This document shows, piece after piece, positions 42,769 to 50,985 of a stretch of DNA of 64,000 bases (position 1 is its first letter; each line of letters opens with the position of its first letter). Under the pieces are notes generated by a model. The model was not told the DNA's origin. It saw nothing but the letters and a program-made list of their open reading frames with translations, and did no database searches. The translations under genes were made by a program, and so were the position numbers. The DNA is taken from positions 434,001 through 498,000 of the forward strand of contig JAVJQT010000010.1 in assembly GCA_040218795.1 (NCBI GenBank), read 5' to 3'. The DNA comes from CCMP332 sp040218795. GTDB taxonomy: Bacteria > Bacteroidota > Bacteroidia > Cytophagales > CCMP332.

Positions 42769-44625
42769 TTAAATCCCTCCCCAGGCTTTTCTCAATTCCA
42801 ATTGCGCGGGACTTGGATCCTTCATGGGTTCCAAAACATGATAATTGATTTTTTTAATTTCAACTGCGCTTCCAATTAAATCGTATTCCTTTTCTTTTCC
42901 TTTTTTATTATATCGAACAACTGTAAATTTCAACTCATCCCCCGCTTTCAGGCCGCTTTTAAGTTGAGTAATCACTTTATTGAAATTGCTGCCATTGATT
43001 AGTATGCCATTGATTCGAATAATTTCATCTCCTTCTTCAAAACCTATTTCTTTTCCAAAATCATTTAATTTATCAGTTGATCTAACGAGGATTCTGTCTT
43101 TCTCGGCATTGTAGCCCAGACCCACATCTCCAAAAGTAATTTCAGTACTTTGCAAACTGTCATAATAATTTACACCGATCATTTCAAGAATTTCCTTCAG
43201 AGGCAGTGGCTCATTTCCATCAACGTGATTCTGGAAAAAATCTTCGATCTGTGGGTAGGTGACCATTTCAATACGGTCAAATAACTCTTCATCTTTAAAA
43301 GCTTCGTCCTTCCCATAAATGTTACTGAGATCCTTCATCATATTTTGAGTTCCGTATTCCCCTTCAGAATAAACGCGAAGTTTTAAGTCAAGACATAAAC
43401 CTATCAGCGCTCCTTTGAAATACACATTGGGATATTCTTTTTTATATTCATCAAGGCAACCTTCACTCATCCTTGTAAATGCTAATGTGTCATTAAAAGA
43501 TCTTTTTGATACTCTGATTTTTGATCTTATCAATCGCAAATAGTCCTCAAAACTTATAAGTCCTTCTTTCAATTGTACATGGCCGGCTGCATATTCAGTT
43601 AATCCTTCATACAACCACAAATGCTCGGACATCTGAGGGTTCTGGAAATCAAAATTGTGTATTTCTTCCGAGTGAATCGTAAGCGGTGTGATCACATGAA
43701 AAAATTCATGGGCAGTGACATCTATAATGCCCTGAGCTATTTTATCAGCACTTTGCTCGCGCATCGAAAGCACAGTTGAATAGGAATGTTCCAATGCTCC
43801 TGAACCTTTTGAAAGAGGTATTTTGTCAAAAAGATAAATTAGAATAACATATTTATCGACCGGTAAATCTCCACCCAAATACTGCGCCTGAGCATTCAAA
43901 ATTTGAGAGATTTGCTGCATCACTTCTTCCGCGCTAATTATTTTATTGGGCGAGTACACGGATACCACTACTTCCGTTTTTCCCAGGTAAATTGAAGCGG
44001 TATCAGGGATGGTATACATGATGGGAGAATCGATCAATTCATAATAATCAACGGATAGAAAACGATCGGACTTTGCTGATGTCATTAGTTGTTGCAATGG
44101 CGTTGCACCATAAAATCCTTCAGGCTTGACAATTTCCAAATCAAAAGCTCGCCGTTTTAAACCCTCCAGGTATCCAAAAATTCCAAAGGTATTTAAGAGA
44201 TAGTTTTCGCCTTCTTCGATATTTGTTCCCGCCGGCTCAAAAATGACGGTATCCTTTTCAGTATCGTAACTGTCTTCAACCCAATAATTAATACTGTGCA
44301 AACGTTGTGCATCATTTATTTGCCAGCGATTTGGGCTTAATCGCCTGATTGGCATGGCCATTCCTTTTTCATCAAAAGCAGCAAAATCATTGACAAACCG
44401 GCCAAAATCATAAATACTGTAAGTTCCAGGAACAATTTTTGGAAATTGAAATTCAATGCTGTCGCCATAATTATGAATTGGAACAATCAATTCTACCTTG
44501 AGCATATCGTTTTTCACATTGACAAGATCAACTTTGTATTGATAAGCTTTGTTTTTGTTATCCGCATGGGAAGTCAGATGAAAACTTAATGCAGTCAGAA
44601 GAAAAGCATATATGTATTTAGGCAT
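42769..44625 (-). CDS. M61-family glycyl aminopeptidase-like protease with PDZ domain
   Basis: From the ATG at 44625 the protein has 618 residues with a signal peptide (about 1-20). A beta-rich N-terminal domain is followed by the thermolysin-like domain with the zinc motif HEFFH, the third ligand Glu in LYEGLTEYAAGH, and a PDZ domain near the C-terminus (about 490-585, with EEGDEIIRINGILI). The protease acts outside the cytosol on short peptides. The longer frame to 44670 runs through the terminator of the upstream ABC gene, supporting the shorter start. Confidence 0.9.
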   Translation of the reverse strand: MPKYIYAFLLTALSFHLTSHADNKNKAYQYKVDLVNVKNDMLKVELIVPIHNYGDSIEFQFPKIVPGTYSIYDFGRFVNDFAAFDEKGMAMPIRRLSPNRWQINDAQRLHSINYWVEDSYDTEKDTVIFEPAGTNIEEGENYLLNTFGIFGYLEGLKRRAFDLEIVKPEGFYGATPLQQLMTSAKSDRFLSVDYYELIDSPIMYTIPDTASIYLGKTEVVVSVYSPNKIISAEEVMQQISQILNAQAQYLGGDLPVDKYVILIYLFDKIPLSKGSGALEHSYSTVLSMREQSADKIAQGIIDVTAHEFFHVITPLTIHSEEIHNFDFQNPQMSEHLWLYEGLTEYAAGHVQLKEGLISFEDYLRLIRSKIRVSKRSFNDTLAFTRMSEGCLDEYKKEYPNVYFKGALIGLCLDLKLRVYSEGEYGTQNMMKDLSNIYGKDEAFKDEELFDRIEMVTYPQIEDFFQNHVDGNEPLPLKEILEMIGVNYYDSLQSTEITFGDVGLGYNAEKDRILVRSTDKLNDFGKEIGFEEGDEIIRINGILINGSNFNKVITQLKSGLKAGDELKFTVVRYNKKGKEKEYDLIGSAVEIKKINYHVLEPMKDPSPAQLELRKAWGGI

Positions 44626-44660
44626 GGAATTCAGGTTAATGAATTTCAAAAATAAACAGA

Positions 44661-44681
44661 TTTGCCCCATTGAGGGGCAAA
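44661..44681 (-). terminator. Probable terminator after the ABC ATPase gene
   Basis: TTTGCCCC (44661-44668) and GGGGCAAA (44674-44681) form a perfect eight-base-pair stem with a five-base loop. Read on the minus strand it is followed by a T-rich tract. It lies 25 bases after the ATPase stop. Confidence 0.65.
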
Positions 44682-44705
44682 TAAATTATTAATATGTAAT
44701 TCTGA

Positions 44706-45395
44706 TTAGAGCAGGGCTTTTTCTTTCACATTTTCAGTAACCACCTGGCCATCGAATAAGTGTATAATACGATGTGCGTACTCTGCATCTGAAGGCGAGT
44801 GCGTCACCATTATAATTGTTGTCCCTGCTTCATTGAGTGAAGAAAGCATGGACATCACTTCCTGCCCGTGAGTAGAGTCGAGATTACCGGTTGGCTCATC
44901 GGCCAATATTAATTTTGGTTTTGCAATTACTGCCCTCGCCACAGCCACTCTTTGCTGCTGGCCACCGGAAAGTTGTTGTGGGAAATGGTTTTCTCTGTGA
45001 CGTATCTGCATTTGTTCCATCACTTCGGTAACCCTTTGCTTTCTTTCCTGACTTGGTATCTTAAGATAAATCAAGGGCAATTCAATGTTTTCAAAAACAG
45101 TCAATTCGTCTATGAGGTTAAAACTTTGAAAAACAAATCCGATATTGGATTTACGCATATCTGCTCTTTGTCTTTCAGAAAAACCTGAAACTTCCTTGTC
45201 TGCAAAATGGAATTCTCCACCGCTGGGATTGTCAAGTAATCCCAAAATATTTAAAAGTGTTGATTTTCCACATCCCGAAGGACCCATAATCGCCACGAAT
45301 TCTCCTTCTTTTATTTCTATGTTTACCTGATCCAAAGCTGTGGTTTCCACATCTTCAGTTCGGTAGACCTTTGTTAGATTTACTGTTTTGATCAT
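44706..45395 (-). CDS. ABC transporter ATP-binding protein (MacB/LolD type)
   Basis: A 229-residue ATPase with Walker A GPSGCGKST, Q-loop FVFQSFNLIDELTV, signature LSGGQQQRVAVARA, Walker B LILADEPTGNLD and the H-loop in VTHSPSDA. The subgroup serves MacB-like exporters or LolCDE lipoprotein release. The membrane-fusion protein gene lies just upstream (16-base gap), as in MacAB-type exporters, but the permease is not adjacent in the window. Confidence 0.92.
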   Translation of the reverse strand: MIKTVNLTKVYRTEDVETTALDQVNIEIKEGEFVAIMGPSGCGKSTLLNILGLLDNPSGGEFHFADKEVSGFSERQRADMRKSNIGFVFQSFNLIDELTVFENIELPLIYLKIPSQERKQRVTEVMEQMQIRHRENHFPQQLSGGQQQRVAVARAVIAKPKLILADEPTGNLDSTHGQEVMSMLSSLNEAGTTIIMVTHSPSDAEYAHRIIHLFDGQVVTENVKEKALL

Positions 45396-45411
45396 TGCAC
45401 TATAAGTTTAA

Positions 45412-46665
45412 TTATTCCTTTATTATCAATTTATCAATATTATCATATCCCTCATACGAAGATACAATTACCTTTTCACCTTCAATTAAGCCATCTAATA
45501 CTTCATAATAGCGTGAATTTTGACGACCTGTACGAATTTTTCTTTTAACGGCTTCATTTGATGATTCGTCGAAGACAAAAATCCAATTTCCACCGGTTTG
45601 TTGGAAGAATCCTCCGCGAGGAATTAAGAGCGCCTTAGAAGGATCACTTAATTCTAATCGGATTTGAGTGGTCTGTCCTCTTCTAATTTGATCGGGATAA
45701 TCTTTTACAAATTTCATATCCACTCTGAACTGACCATTTGTTACTTCGGGATAAACCCGTGTAATCTCCAATTCATGTCTTGCTCCGGCAAAATCAAAAT
45801 AACCCTTCAAGCCTGGGAAAACCCTTGATACGTAATGTTCATCAATAAGAGCACGTACTTTAAATGAATTGATATCATCAATTTGACCAATATTCTGACC
45901 GGGATCAACGGATTCCCCAACTTCCTGGTCGATTGAACTTATCAATCCTGAAATAGGAGCAATAATCAAAAGATTACTCAAATTTTCCCTGTTGAATTCT
46001 AAATTTCGCATTGTTTGAGAAAGGGTTCGTTCCAACTGGTTTATTTGCGCTACCATATTTATTGAATCAATTCGTTGAGATTCAATTTCAATCATTCTTT
46101 GTTTTTTTAATCGCTCATAATCCCATTTAGACTGAAGAAATTCCTGTTCCGACAATACTTTTTCTTCATACAATTCCTTGTTTCTTTTATAGATGTCTTC
46201 AGCTCTGGCAAGATTGTAATTGATATCGTTTAAAGACCTTTTTAATCTAAATCGGTTTTGTTGAAGACTAAGCCTGGTGCTTTGCAAATTGTTAATTAAA
46301 TCGGAAGCCCGTGTTTCCTGTTCAAGAAAAGACATCATCATGTTATGATTTGTCAATTTTAGAATCGTATCTCCTTCTTTTATGCTCGTTCCGCCAATAG
46401 TATATTTTTTTTCTACTCTCCCTCCTTCTATGGCATCGAGAGTTACAGTGCGGATGGGTTGTATGGTGCCATCGATTGGAATGTAATCTATATAGTCACC
46501 AAAGCTTACTTCTGCAATGCTGATTCGCTCTTTATCGATATTGAGTTTACGCGACCCATCGGCAATAATTAGATTATAGGCAATAAATAAAATGAGCAAT
46601 GCTGATCCCAGCCATATCGCGATTTTCTTTGGTGGCCACTTTTTCTTTTCAATCTTTCGATCCAT
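45412..46665 (-). CDS. Membrane-fusion (HlyD/MacA-like) efflux adaptor
   Basis: A 417-residue periplasmic adaptor. A single N-terminal membrane helix (about 14-30) precedes a barrel-sandwich (lipoyl-like) region and a long alpha-hairpin (about 120-225), followed by the second half of the lipoyl region (APISGLISSIDQEVGESVDPGQNIG) and beta-barrel domains. It connects an inner-membrane exporter to an outer-membrane channel and is the natural partner of the downstream ATPase. Confidence 0.88.
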   Translation of the reverse strand: MDRKIEKKKWPPKKIAIWLGSALLILFIAYNLIIADGSRKLNIDKERISIAEVSFGDYIDYIPIDGTIQPIRTVTLDAIEGGRVEKKYTIGGTSIKEGDTILKLTNHNMMMSFLEQETRASDLINNLQSTRLSLQQNRFRLKRSLNDINYNLARAEDIYKRNKELYEEKVLSEQEFLQSKWDYERLKKQRMIEIESQRIDSINMVAQINQLERTLSQTMRNLEFNRENLSNLLIIAPISGLISSIDQEVGESVDPGQNIGQIDDINSFKVRALIDEHYVSRVFPGLKGYFDFAGARHELEITRVYPEVTNGQFRVDMKFVKDYPDQIRRGQTTQIRLELSDPSKALLIPRGGFFQQTGGNWIFVFDESSNEAVKRKIRTGRQNSRYYEVLDGLIEGEKVIVSSYEGYDNIDKLIIKE

Positions 46666-46937
46666 CGTATCCCTACTAAGTTTTCATTTCAATGCCAATA
46701 AAGATGCCAAACTTAAAAATTGCTCAAATTCCAATATTTAAAGCCCATTCATCATTATCCAATTTATATGAGCTTACTTTTAGCCCATTTATTGTTCGTA
46801 ATCGAACATCTGCTGTCCGTTAAAATACGCCTGTTTGCCCCCATTATGCAAAAAAACTTATTTAAATCTGCTAAACTAAGTTCAAAATTTTGGCATGCGC
46901 TTTGGAGCATAATTACCGAGGTCAAAATTAAATTATT

Positions 46938-47300
46938 ATGTTACGTTTAAAATTTTCAATACTCCTATTGGCAATATTATTTACAAATATTGCATATGCA
47001 AGCGGAACTGAAAACAGGGAATCCAAGGCTCCTTTAAGTTTAGAAGCAAGTGATTTACAAATTTCAGTTTTTCAAAATACAGAAGATCATCGTTATATCG
47101 TAAGCTTTAAAAATGAAACCGAAAAACCGGTGGCACTCAATCTGAAAGACAAGGAAGGTAAAAGTATTTATACAGAAATGGTTAAAGGCAAAGGCATTTA
47201 CAACAAGCGCTTTGATTTAATCAATCTCGTAGATGGAGAATATACGGTTACGGTTGGTAATGAAATTAGCAGTTTGGTCAAGGAACTTGTCATTAAATGA
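46938..47300 (+). CDS. Small secreted protein, unknown function
   Basis: A 120-residue protein with a signal peptide (about 1-22, ending AYASG) and a compact predicted beta-sandwich. It has conserved-looking hydrophobic strands (RYIVSFKNETEKPVALNL, GEYTVTVGNE) that recall the C-terminal beta-domains of secreted Bacteroidota proteins, but no full-length sorting motif. I do not recognise a family with confidence. The 270 bases upstream show no other gene. A strong terminator follows directly. Confidence 0.7.
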   Translation: MLRLKFSILLLAILFTNIAYASGTENRESKAPLSLEASDLQISVFQNTEDHRYIVSFKNETEKPVALNLKDKEGKSIYTEMVKGKGIYNKRFDLINLVDGEYTVTVGNEISSLVKELVIK

Positions 47301-47318
47301 GCAAATACATGTTTGAAT

Positions 47319-47347
47319 AAAAAGTCGGATAGAATCCGACTTTTTTT
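47319..47347 (+). terminator. Intrinsic terminator
   Basis: AAAAAGTCGGAT (47319-47330) and its perfect complement ATCCGACTTTTT enclose a three-base loop, ending in a run of T. It closes the transcript of the small secreted protein. Confidence 0.85.
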
Positions 47348-47381
47348 ATGCTTTATATTTTAGAGTCATTAGATTTATACT

Positions 47382-47810
47382 ATGATCGGTTATTTCGAAT
47401 ATCAAAGCCTACAGAACAAAAAAATGCATTTGCAAAATCTTGTTGCCTTGGCTGAAGCAGATGGAAAACTTCACGCCGATGAAATAGACTTGCTTAATAA
47501 AATTGGCAAACACTACGGCCTAAAGAAAAACCAAATCCTCGAAATTTTCAGGGAACAAAAAAATGCCGAACAAAAAATTCCTGTAAATTTTGATCAAAAA
47601 ATAAACCAGCTATTTGAGATGGTCAAATTAATGATGGTGGATAATATCGTGGATGAAAAGGAAATGGAAATAGCCACCGAAATGGCGGAAAATCTGAAAT
47701 TTAAAAATGAGGTCATTCAAAAACTCATTGAATTAAATCAAAAGAAATCTTTGAGCATGTGGGAATGGGAAGAGTTTAAAACAAGGGCCCTCGAAGATTA
47801 TTTAGGCTGA
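47382..47810 (+). CDS. TerB-like helical protein
   Basis: A 142-residue helical protein. LVALAEADGKLHADEIDLLNKI and MMVDNIVDEKEMEIATEMA match the paired acidic helix-loop-helix pattern of the TerB/DjlA-like family, which binds metal ions in some members and is linked to tellurite and stress responses. No other Ter protein is nearby. Cytosolic; no signal peptide. It is monocistronic, preceded by a terminator. Confidence 0.7.
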   Translation: MIGYFEYQSLQNKKMHLQNLVALAEADGKLHADEIDLLNKIGKHYGLKKNQILEIFREQKNAEQKIPVNFDQKINQLFEMVKLMMVDNIVDEKEMEIATEMAENLKFKNEVIQKLIELNQKKSLSMWEWEEFKTRALEDYLG

Positions 47811-47899
47811 TTATAAAAATTTAAAAGCACAAGCATATTCACAAGAATGAAATTTTGGATTTGCTTGAAAAAGAAAAATAGAGAAGATAAACTTCCGAA

Positions 47900-48967
47900 T
47901 TATTTTGGCGATGAAAATCTTTGATTGCTTATAAATTCTTCATCTGTCAGGCTGTTTAAAAAAGCAATGATATCTCTCTTTTCTTCCTCGGAAAGTGGTA
48001 TTCCATAGCTTCCGTCTTCATTTTTAAAATGTTCGTCGAGGCTTGGAGAATATTTTACCTGAGTACTGTAGTGCTTGAGAACTTCTTCAAGACTTTCAAA
48101 CCTTCCATCGTGCATATAGGGTGCTGTAAGAGCTATATTCCTAAGTGTTGGTGTTTTATACTTTCCCAGATCAGCAGAATCAAAAGTGATCCGATATCTG
48201 CCGGTAAAAATAAATTCATTTGAAATATCATTCCAGGAACTATCTATACCGTTATTATGAAAAGCATTATCGGTAAATAAAAATCCAGAATGACAACTGC
48301 TGCAATGCTCTTCATACAATGATAATCCATTAAGCTCCTGCATGGAAAAAGTGACCCCATCTTCATTTCGAATATATTTATCGTATCTGGAATCTCCCGA
48401 AATTAGAGTTCTTTGAAATTGCGCAAGGGCTTTTAAAACCTGTGTGAGTTCTATATCACCAGGCCCAAAGGCATTTTGAAAAAACAGTGGGTATTCTGAA
48501 TCTTCATTTAGCTCTTTAACCAGTTCAACAATATCCTGATTCATTTCATCGGGATGACCAATTGGACCTAATGCCAAAGACTCAATATTTTTTGCTCCCC
48601 CTTCCCAAAACAATCCGGGCATCCATGCCAGATTAATTAAAGCGGGCGTATGACGCAATAAGGCTTCACCACTGACTCCTCTCCTTGTCAGTGCATCACC
48701 ATCAGTAAATGCCTTACTTTGAATATGACAAGAGGCACAGGAAACCTGATTATTTCCCGAGAGAATTGGGTCGTAAAACAACAGCCTGCCCAATTCAATT
48801 TTTTCTTTTGAGAATTCATTGCTTTCGGGTACAGGAAGGTCCTCAAAATTGGAAGGAACCTCCACCACAAAAATTTCTTCCTGTGGCAGAGGTTCATTAT
48901 TTTCCCGACATGAAAAAATGATCAATGCCAGGATAAAAATTCCAATATGATTTAAATACTTATTCAC
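47900..48967 (-). CDS. Diheme MauG/cytochrome c peroxidase-like lipoprotein B (MbnH-like)
   Basis: A 355-residue exported protein with a lipoprotein signal ending IIFSC (Cys20) and two c-type heme sites, C77-x-x-C80-H81 and C222-x-x-C225-H226. TAPYMHDGRF and LGKYKTPTLRNI are typical of the diheme peroxidase/MauG family. The start overlaps the stop of the MbnP-like gene by 4 bases. In Methylosinus, the MauG relative MbnH oxidises a tryptophan of the copper protein MbnP to kynurenine; coupling to an MbnP gene here suggests the same reaction. A generic peroxide-detoxifying role is the alternative. Confidence 0.87.
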   Translation of the reverse strand: MNKYLNHIGIFILALIIFSCRENNEPLPQEEIFVVEVPSNFEDLPVPESNEFSKEKIELGRLLFYDPILSGNNQVSCASCHIQSKAFTDGDALTRRGVSGEALLRHTPALINLAWMPGLFWEGGAKNIESLALGPIGHPDEMNQDIVELVKELNEDSEYPLFFQNAFGPGDIELTQVLKALAQFQRTLISGDSRYDKYIRNEDGVTFSMQELNGLSLYEEHCSSCHSGFLFTDNAFHNNGIDSSWNDISNEFIFTGRYRITFDSADLGKYKTPTLRNIALTAPYMHDGRFESLEEVLKHYSTQVKYSPSLDEHFKNEDGSYGIPLSEEEKRDIIAFLNSLTDEEFISNQRFSSPK

Positions 48968-49761
48968 TCAGCGTGATGAAACATAAACATATTAGAGATG
49001 TTTTCATTCATTCTATTCCAGGCCGGCTCCTCAGTGAAAAACATCCATATACCATCCTTTTCGCCTAATTGAATTGCATTTGGTTGCTCAAACATATTTT
49101 TGACAGAAACCATGAAATGCGCAATGTGATCACCACCTTCTGTCACTACCAAATTTGCCGATAATGGAATTTCTTTTTTAATATAATAGGCATTTAGACC
49201 GGTATGAATCCTTAAAGGCTGATAATTAGAGCTATCTCCTTCATAATACGTTCCATCTAACCTTAAAAACTTGTAGCCAGTGTTCCATGCCCAAAACATA
49301 CCGTTGGATAAACTTAATTCCCCCTTTCCCGATCCCAGGGTATCATTATTTGCCGGATCTACGCCAAGCGCAAATTGCAGCCTGGTATATGTTCCACTTG
49401 GAACTTCATCAAAAACGATCATTTCACGTGTATTATCAGCTGTTTTTTCTACCAAATAATAACCGTCCTCATCCTGATAGGCCGTATCGTTTCCATTAAA
49501 AAGTATAAAATTAGAAATCCAATATCTTATACTCGAAACGGTAATACTGTCTCCGGAGGAAGTGGTATATACTTCATCCAATTCTATGTCAATACCGGCT
49601 GTTGCGTCAAAATAATTTTCGAAGTGTATGGTCAATTTACCTGTCCCTTCCACATTATTTGGGTCCGGTGTATTTGCATCATCATCGTCACCGCATGATA
49701 CAATTGTGAATGCCATGCCTAAACTTAAGAGCACAGCAAAAATGCTTTTTAGAGATTTCAT
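48964..49761 (-). CDS. MbnP-like lipoprotein B
   Basis: A 265-residue lipoprotein (Cys23, followed by GDDDD, an acidic run that fits the surface-export signal known in Bacteroidota). The MbnP core shows SSIRYWISNF, EDGYYLV, and the tryptophan-rich MFWAWNTGYKFL with W157 and W159. MbnP proteins bind copper with the help of an oxidised tryptophan. The gene overlaps the MauG-like gene downstream and follows the Cys-containing small protein after 66 bases. Unlike copy A it ends in MFMFHHAE, with extra Met/His that could bind metal. Confidence 0.85.
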   Translation of the reverse strand: MKSLKSIFAVLLSLGMAFTIVSCGDDDDANTPDPNNVEGTGKLTIHFENYFDATAGIDIELDEVYTTSSGDSITVSSIRYWISNFILFNGNDTAYQDEDGYYLVEKTADNTREMIVFDEVPSGTYTRLQFALGVDPANNDTLGSGKGELSLSNGMFWAWNTGYKFLRLDGTYYEGDSSNYQPLRIHTGLNAYYIKKEIPLSANLVVTEGGDHIAHFMVSVKNMFEQPNAIQLGEKDGIWMFFTEEPAWNRMNENISNMFMFHHAE

Positions 49762-49827
49762 TTTCTATATTTTAAAGTTTGTAAATAATTGCCGGCTTTG
49801 GAAAAGCCAAAGAGATAAACGACTTAA

Positions 49828-50217
49828 TCAAGCGTATTTGGGAGGCGGGCAATCTACTTCAAGAAATGGATCCTTGGATATTTTCTCACAATTTGAAATA
49901 AAATATGATTTTACAAGAATTTCTTTGCCCGGATTAAATATGATTTCTTCTGTTTCATTCTGGAAAAAAGCAAAGCTCAATACCGGGCTGAATACCGCTT
50001 TCTTTTCGGCTTCTTTTTCAGTTTCAGCTTTAAGCTTTTTCATCAAATAACATTGTCCATTACAATCAGAATCAGGGTTAAAACGATTTACACATAAATT
50101 ATCGGCTATATAATCCCTGTTAAAATCAAAATGTACTTTTATAAAGGTCAGATTTATGCTGTGAACCAGCATTGCTGCTAAAAAGAAAAATGGCAATATG
50201 GTTTTTGACCATTTCAA
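49828..50217 (-). CDS. Small Cys-containing protein of the MbnP operon
   Basis: A 129-residue protein of unknown function. One hydrophobic segment (about 6-26) is either an uncleaved anchor or a signal peptide. The motif CNGQCYLMKKLK (about 52-63), an earlier Cys at about 44, a mid-length Lys/Glu-rich helix and a C-terminal DCPPPKYA are the main features. Its ATG directly follows the stop of MbnP-like protein A. Its place between the two MbnP/MauG pairs suggests a role with metal or redox chemistry in that system. Confidence 0.7.
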   Translation of the reverse strand: MKWSKTILPFFFLAAMLVHSINLTFIKVHFDFNRDYIADNLCVNRFNPDSDCNGQCYLMKKLKAETEKEAEKKAVFSPVLSFAFFQNETEEIIFNPGKEILVKSYFISNCEKISKDPFLEVDCPPPKYA

Positions 50218-50985
50218 TTATTCAATCGATGTAATTACAATCATCTCATTACCATAATTTTCTGAGATTAATGAAGCATTTGGACCACCCATTATATTTC
50301 TGTTATTGGATTCTTTTAGTGAAAGCACATTGGGCTCGGTGTAAATTTTTTCCAAATCAACATTAAAATTGATGCTTCCTGCATTTTCTGATTGCAAGAT
50401 TAATGTATCTGAAAAACTAAATTGCGGTATTTCCAGATTAATCATATCACCTATGTGAGCGACCAATCCGGTGGAATTATTAGGAGTTGTGAGATTAGAA
50501 GAAAAATACCTTCCTTCCAGTAATAAAAACTTATAACCGGTATTCCAATCCCAGTACATGCCTTCCTGTTGAAACAGAATTGGAAAACTCTCCGGTTTGA
50601 AATTCATGGCAGAATCCATTCCGATGTGAAATTCAAGGGATGAATAATTGCCAATAGGGACTTCTTCAATGGTTAATTGAAAATTAGAAGCACCGTTGGA
50701 AGCTTTAACGAGATAATAACCCTCCTCATCAATCCATGCGCCACCTTCAGATTTTTTTAAAGTCAAATTACTTAAAATGAACTTGAACTGATCAATGCTC
50801 ACCGTATCCTCATTGCCCAGTACATATCTTCCGGTCCCAAGCTCTATTGCCTCAGTACCAAGTTTAAACTCAAAATTTAAAACAAGGTCTGTAGTAGCTT
50901 GCGGTACAACTGCAGGGTCATCGTCATTATCACATGAAATAATTATGAATGAAGACAGGATGATTAGTGCAAAAAGATGTTTCAT
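50218..50985 (-). CDS. MbnP-like lipoprotein A
   Basis: A 255-residue lipoprotein (Cys18 followed by DNDDD). The MbnP family segments are SIDQFKFILSN, EEGYYLV, FHIGMDSAMNF and MYWDWNTGYKFLLLEG with W145 and W147. It is clearly related to copy B but considerably diverged, so the duplication is old. The start overlaps the stop of MauG-like protein A by 4 bases, giving the gene order MauG-MbnP here and MbnP-MauG in the second half of the operon. Confidence 0.85.
   Translation of the reverse strand: MKHLFALIILSSFIIISCDNDDDPAVVPQATTDLVLNFEFKLGTEAIELGTGRYVLGNEDTVSIDQFKFILSNLTLKKSEGGAWIDEEGYYLVKASNGASNFQLTIEEVPIGNYSSLEFHIGMDSAMNFKPESFPILFQQEGMYWDWNTGYKFLLLEGRYFSSNLTTPNNSTGLVAHIGDMINLEIPQFSFSDTLILQSENAGSINFNVDLEKIYTEPNVLSLKESNNRNIMGGPNASLISENYGNEMIVITSIE

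Noticed and set aside
46720..46950. Plus-strand open frame of 76 codons upstream of the small secreted protein
   Set aside because: Low-complexity hydrophobic translation that overlaps the next gene's start; more likely a chance frame in an AT-rich promoter region.
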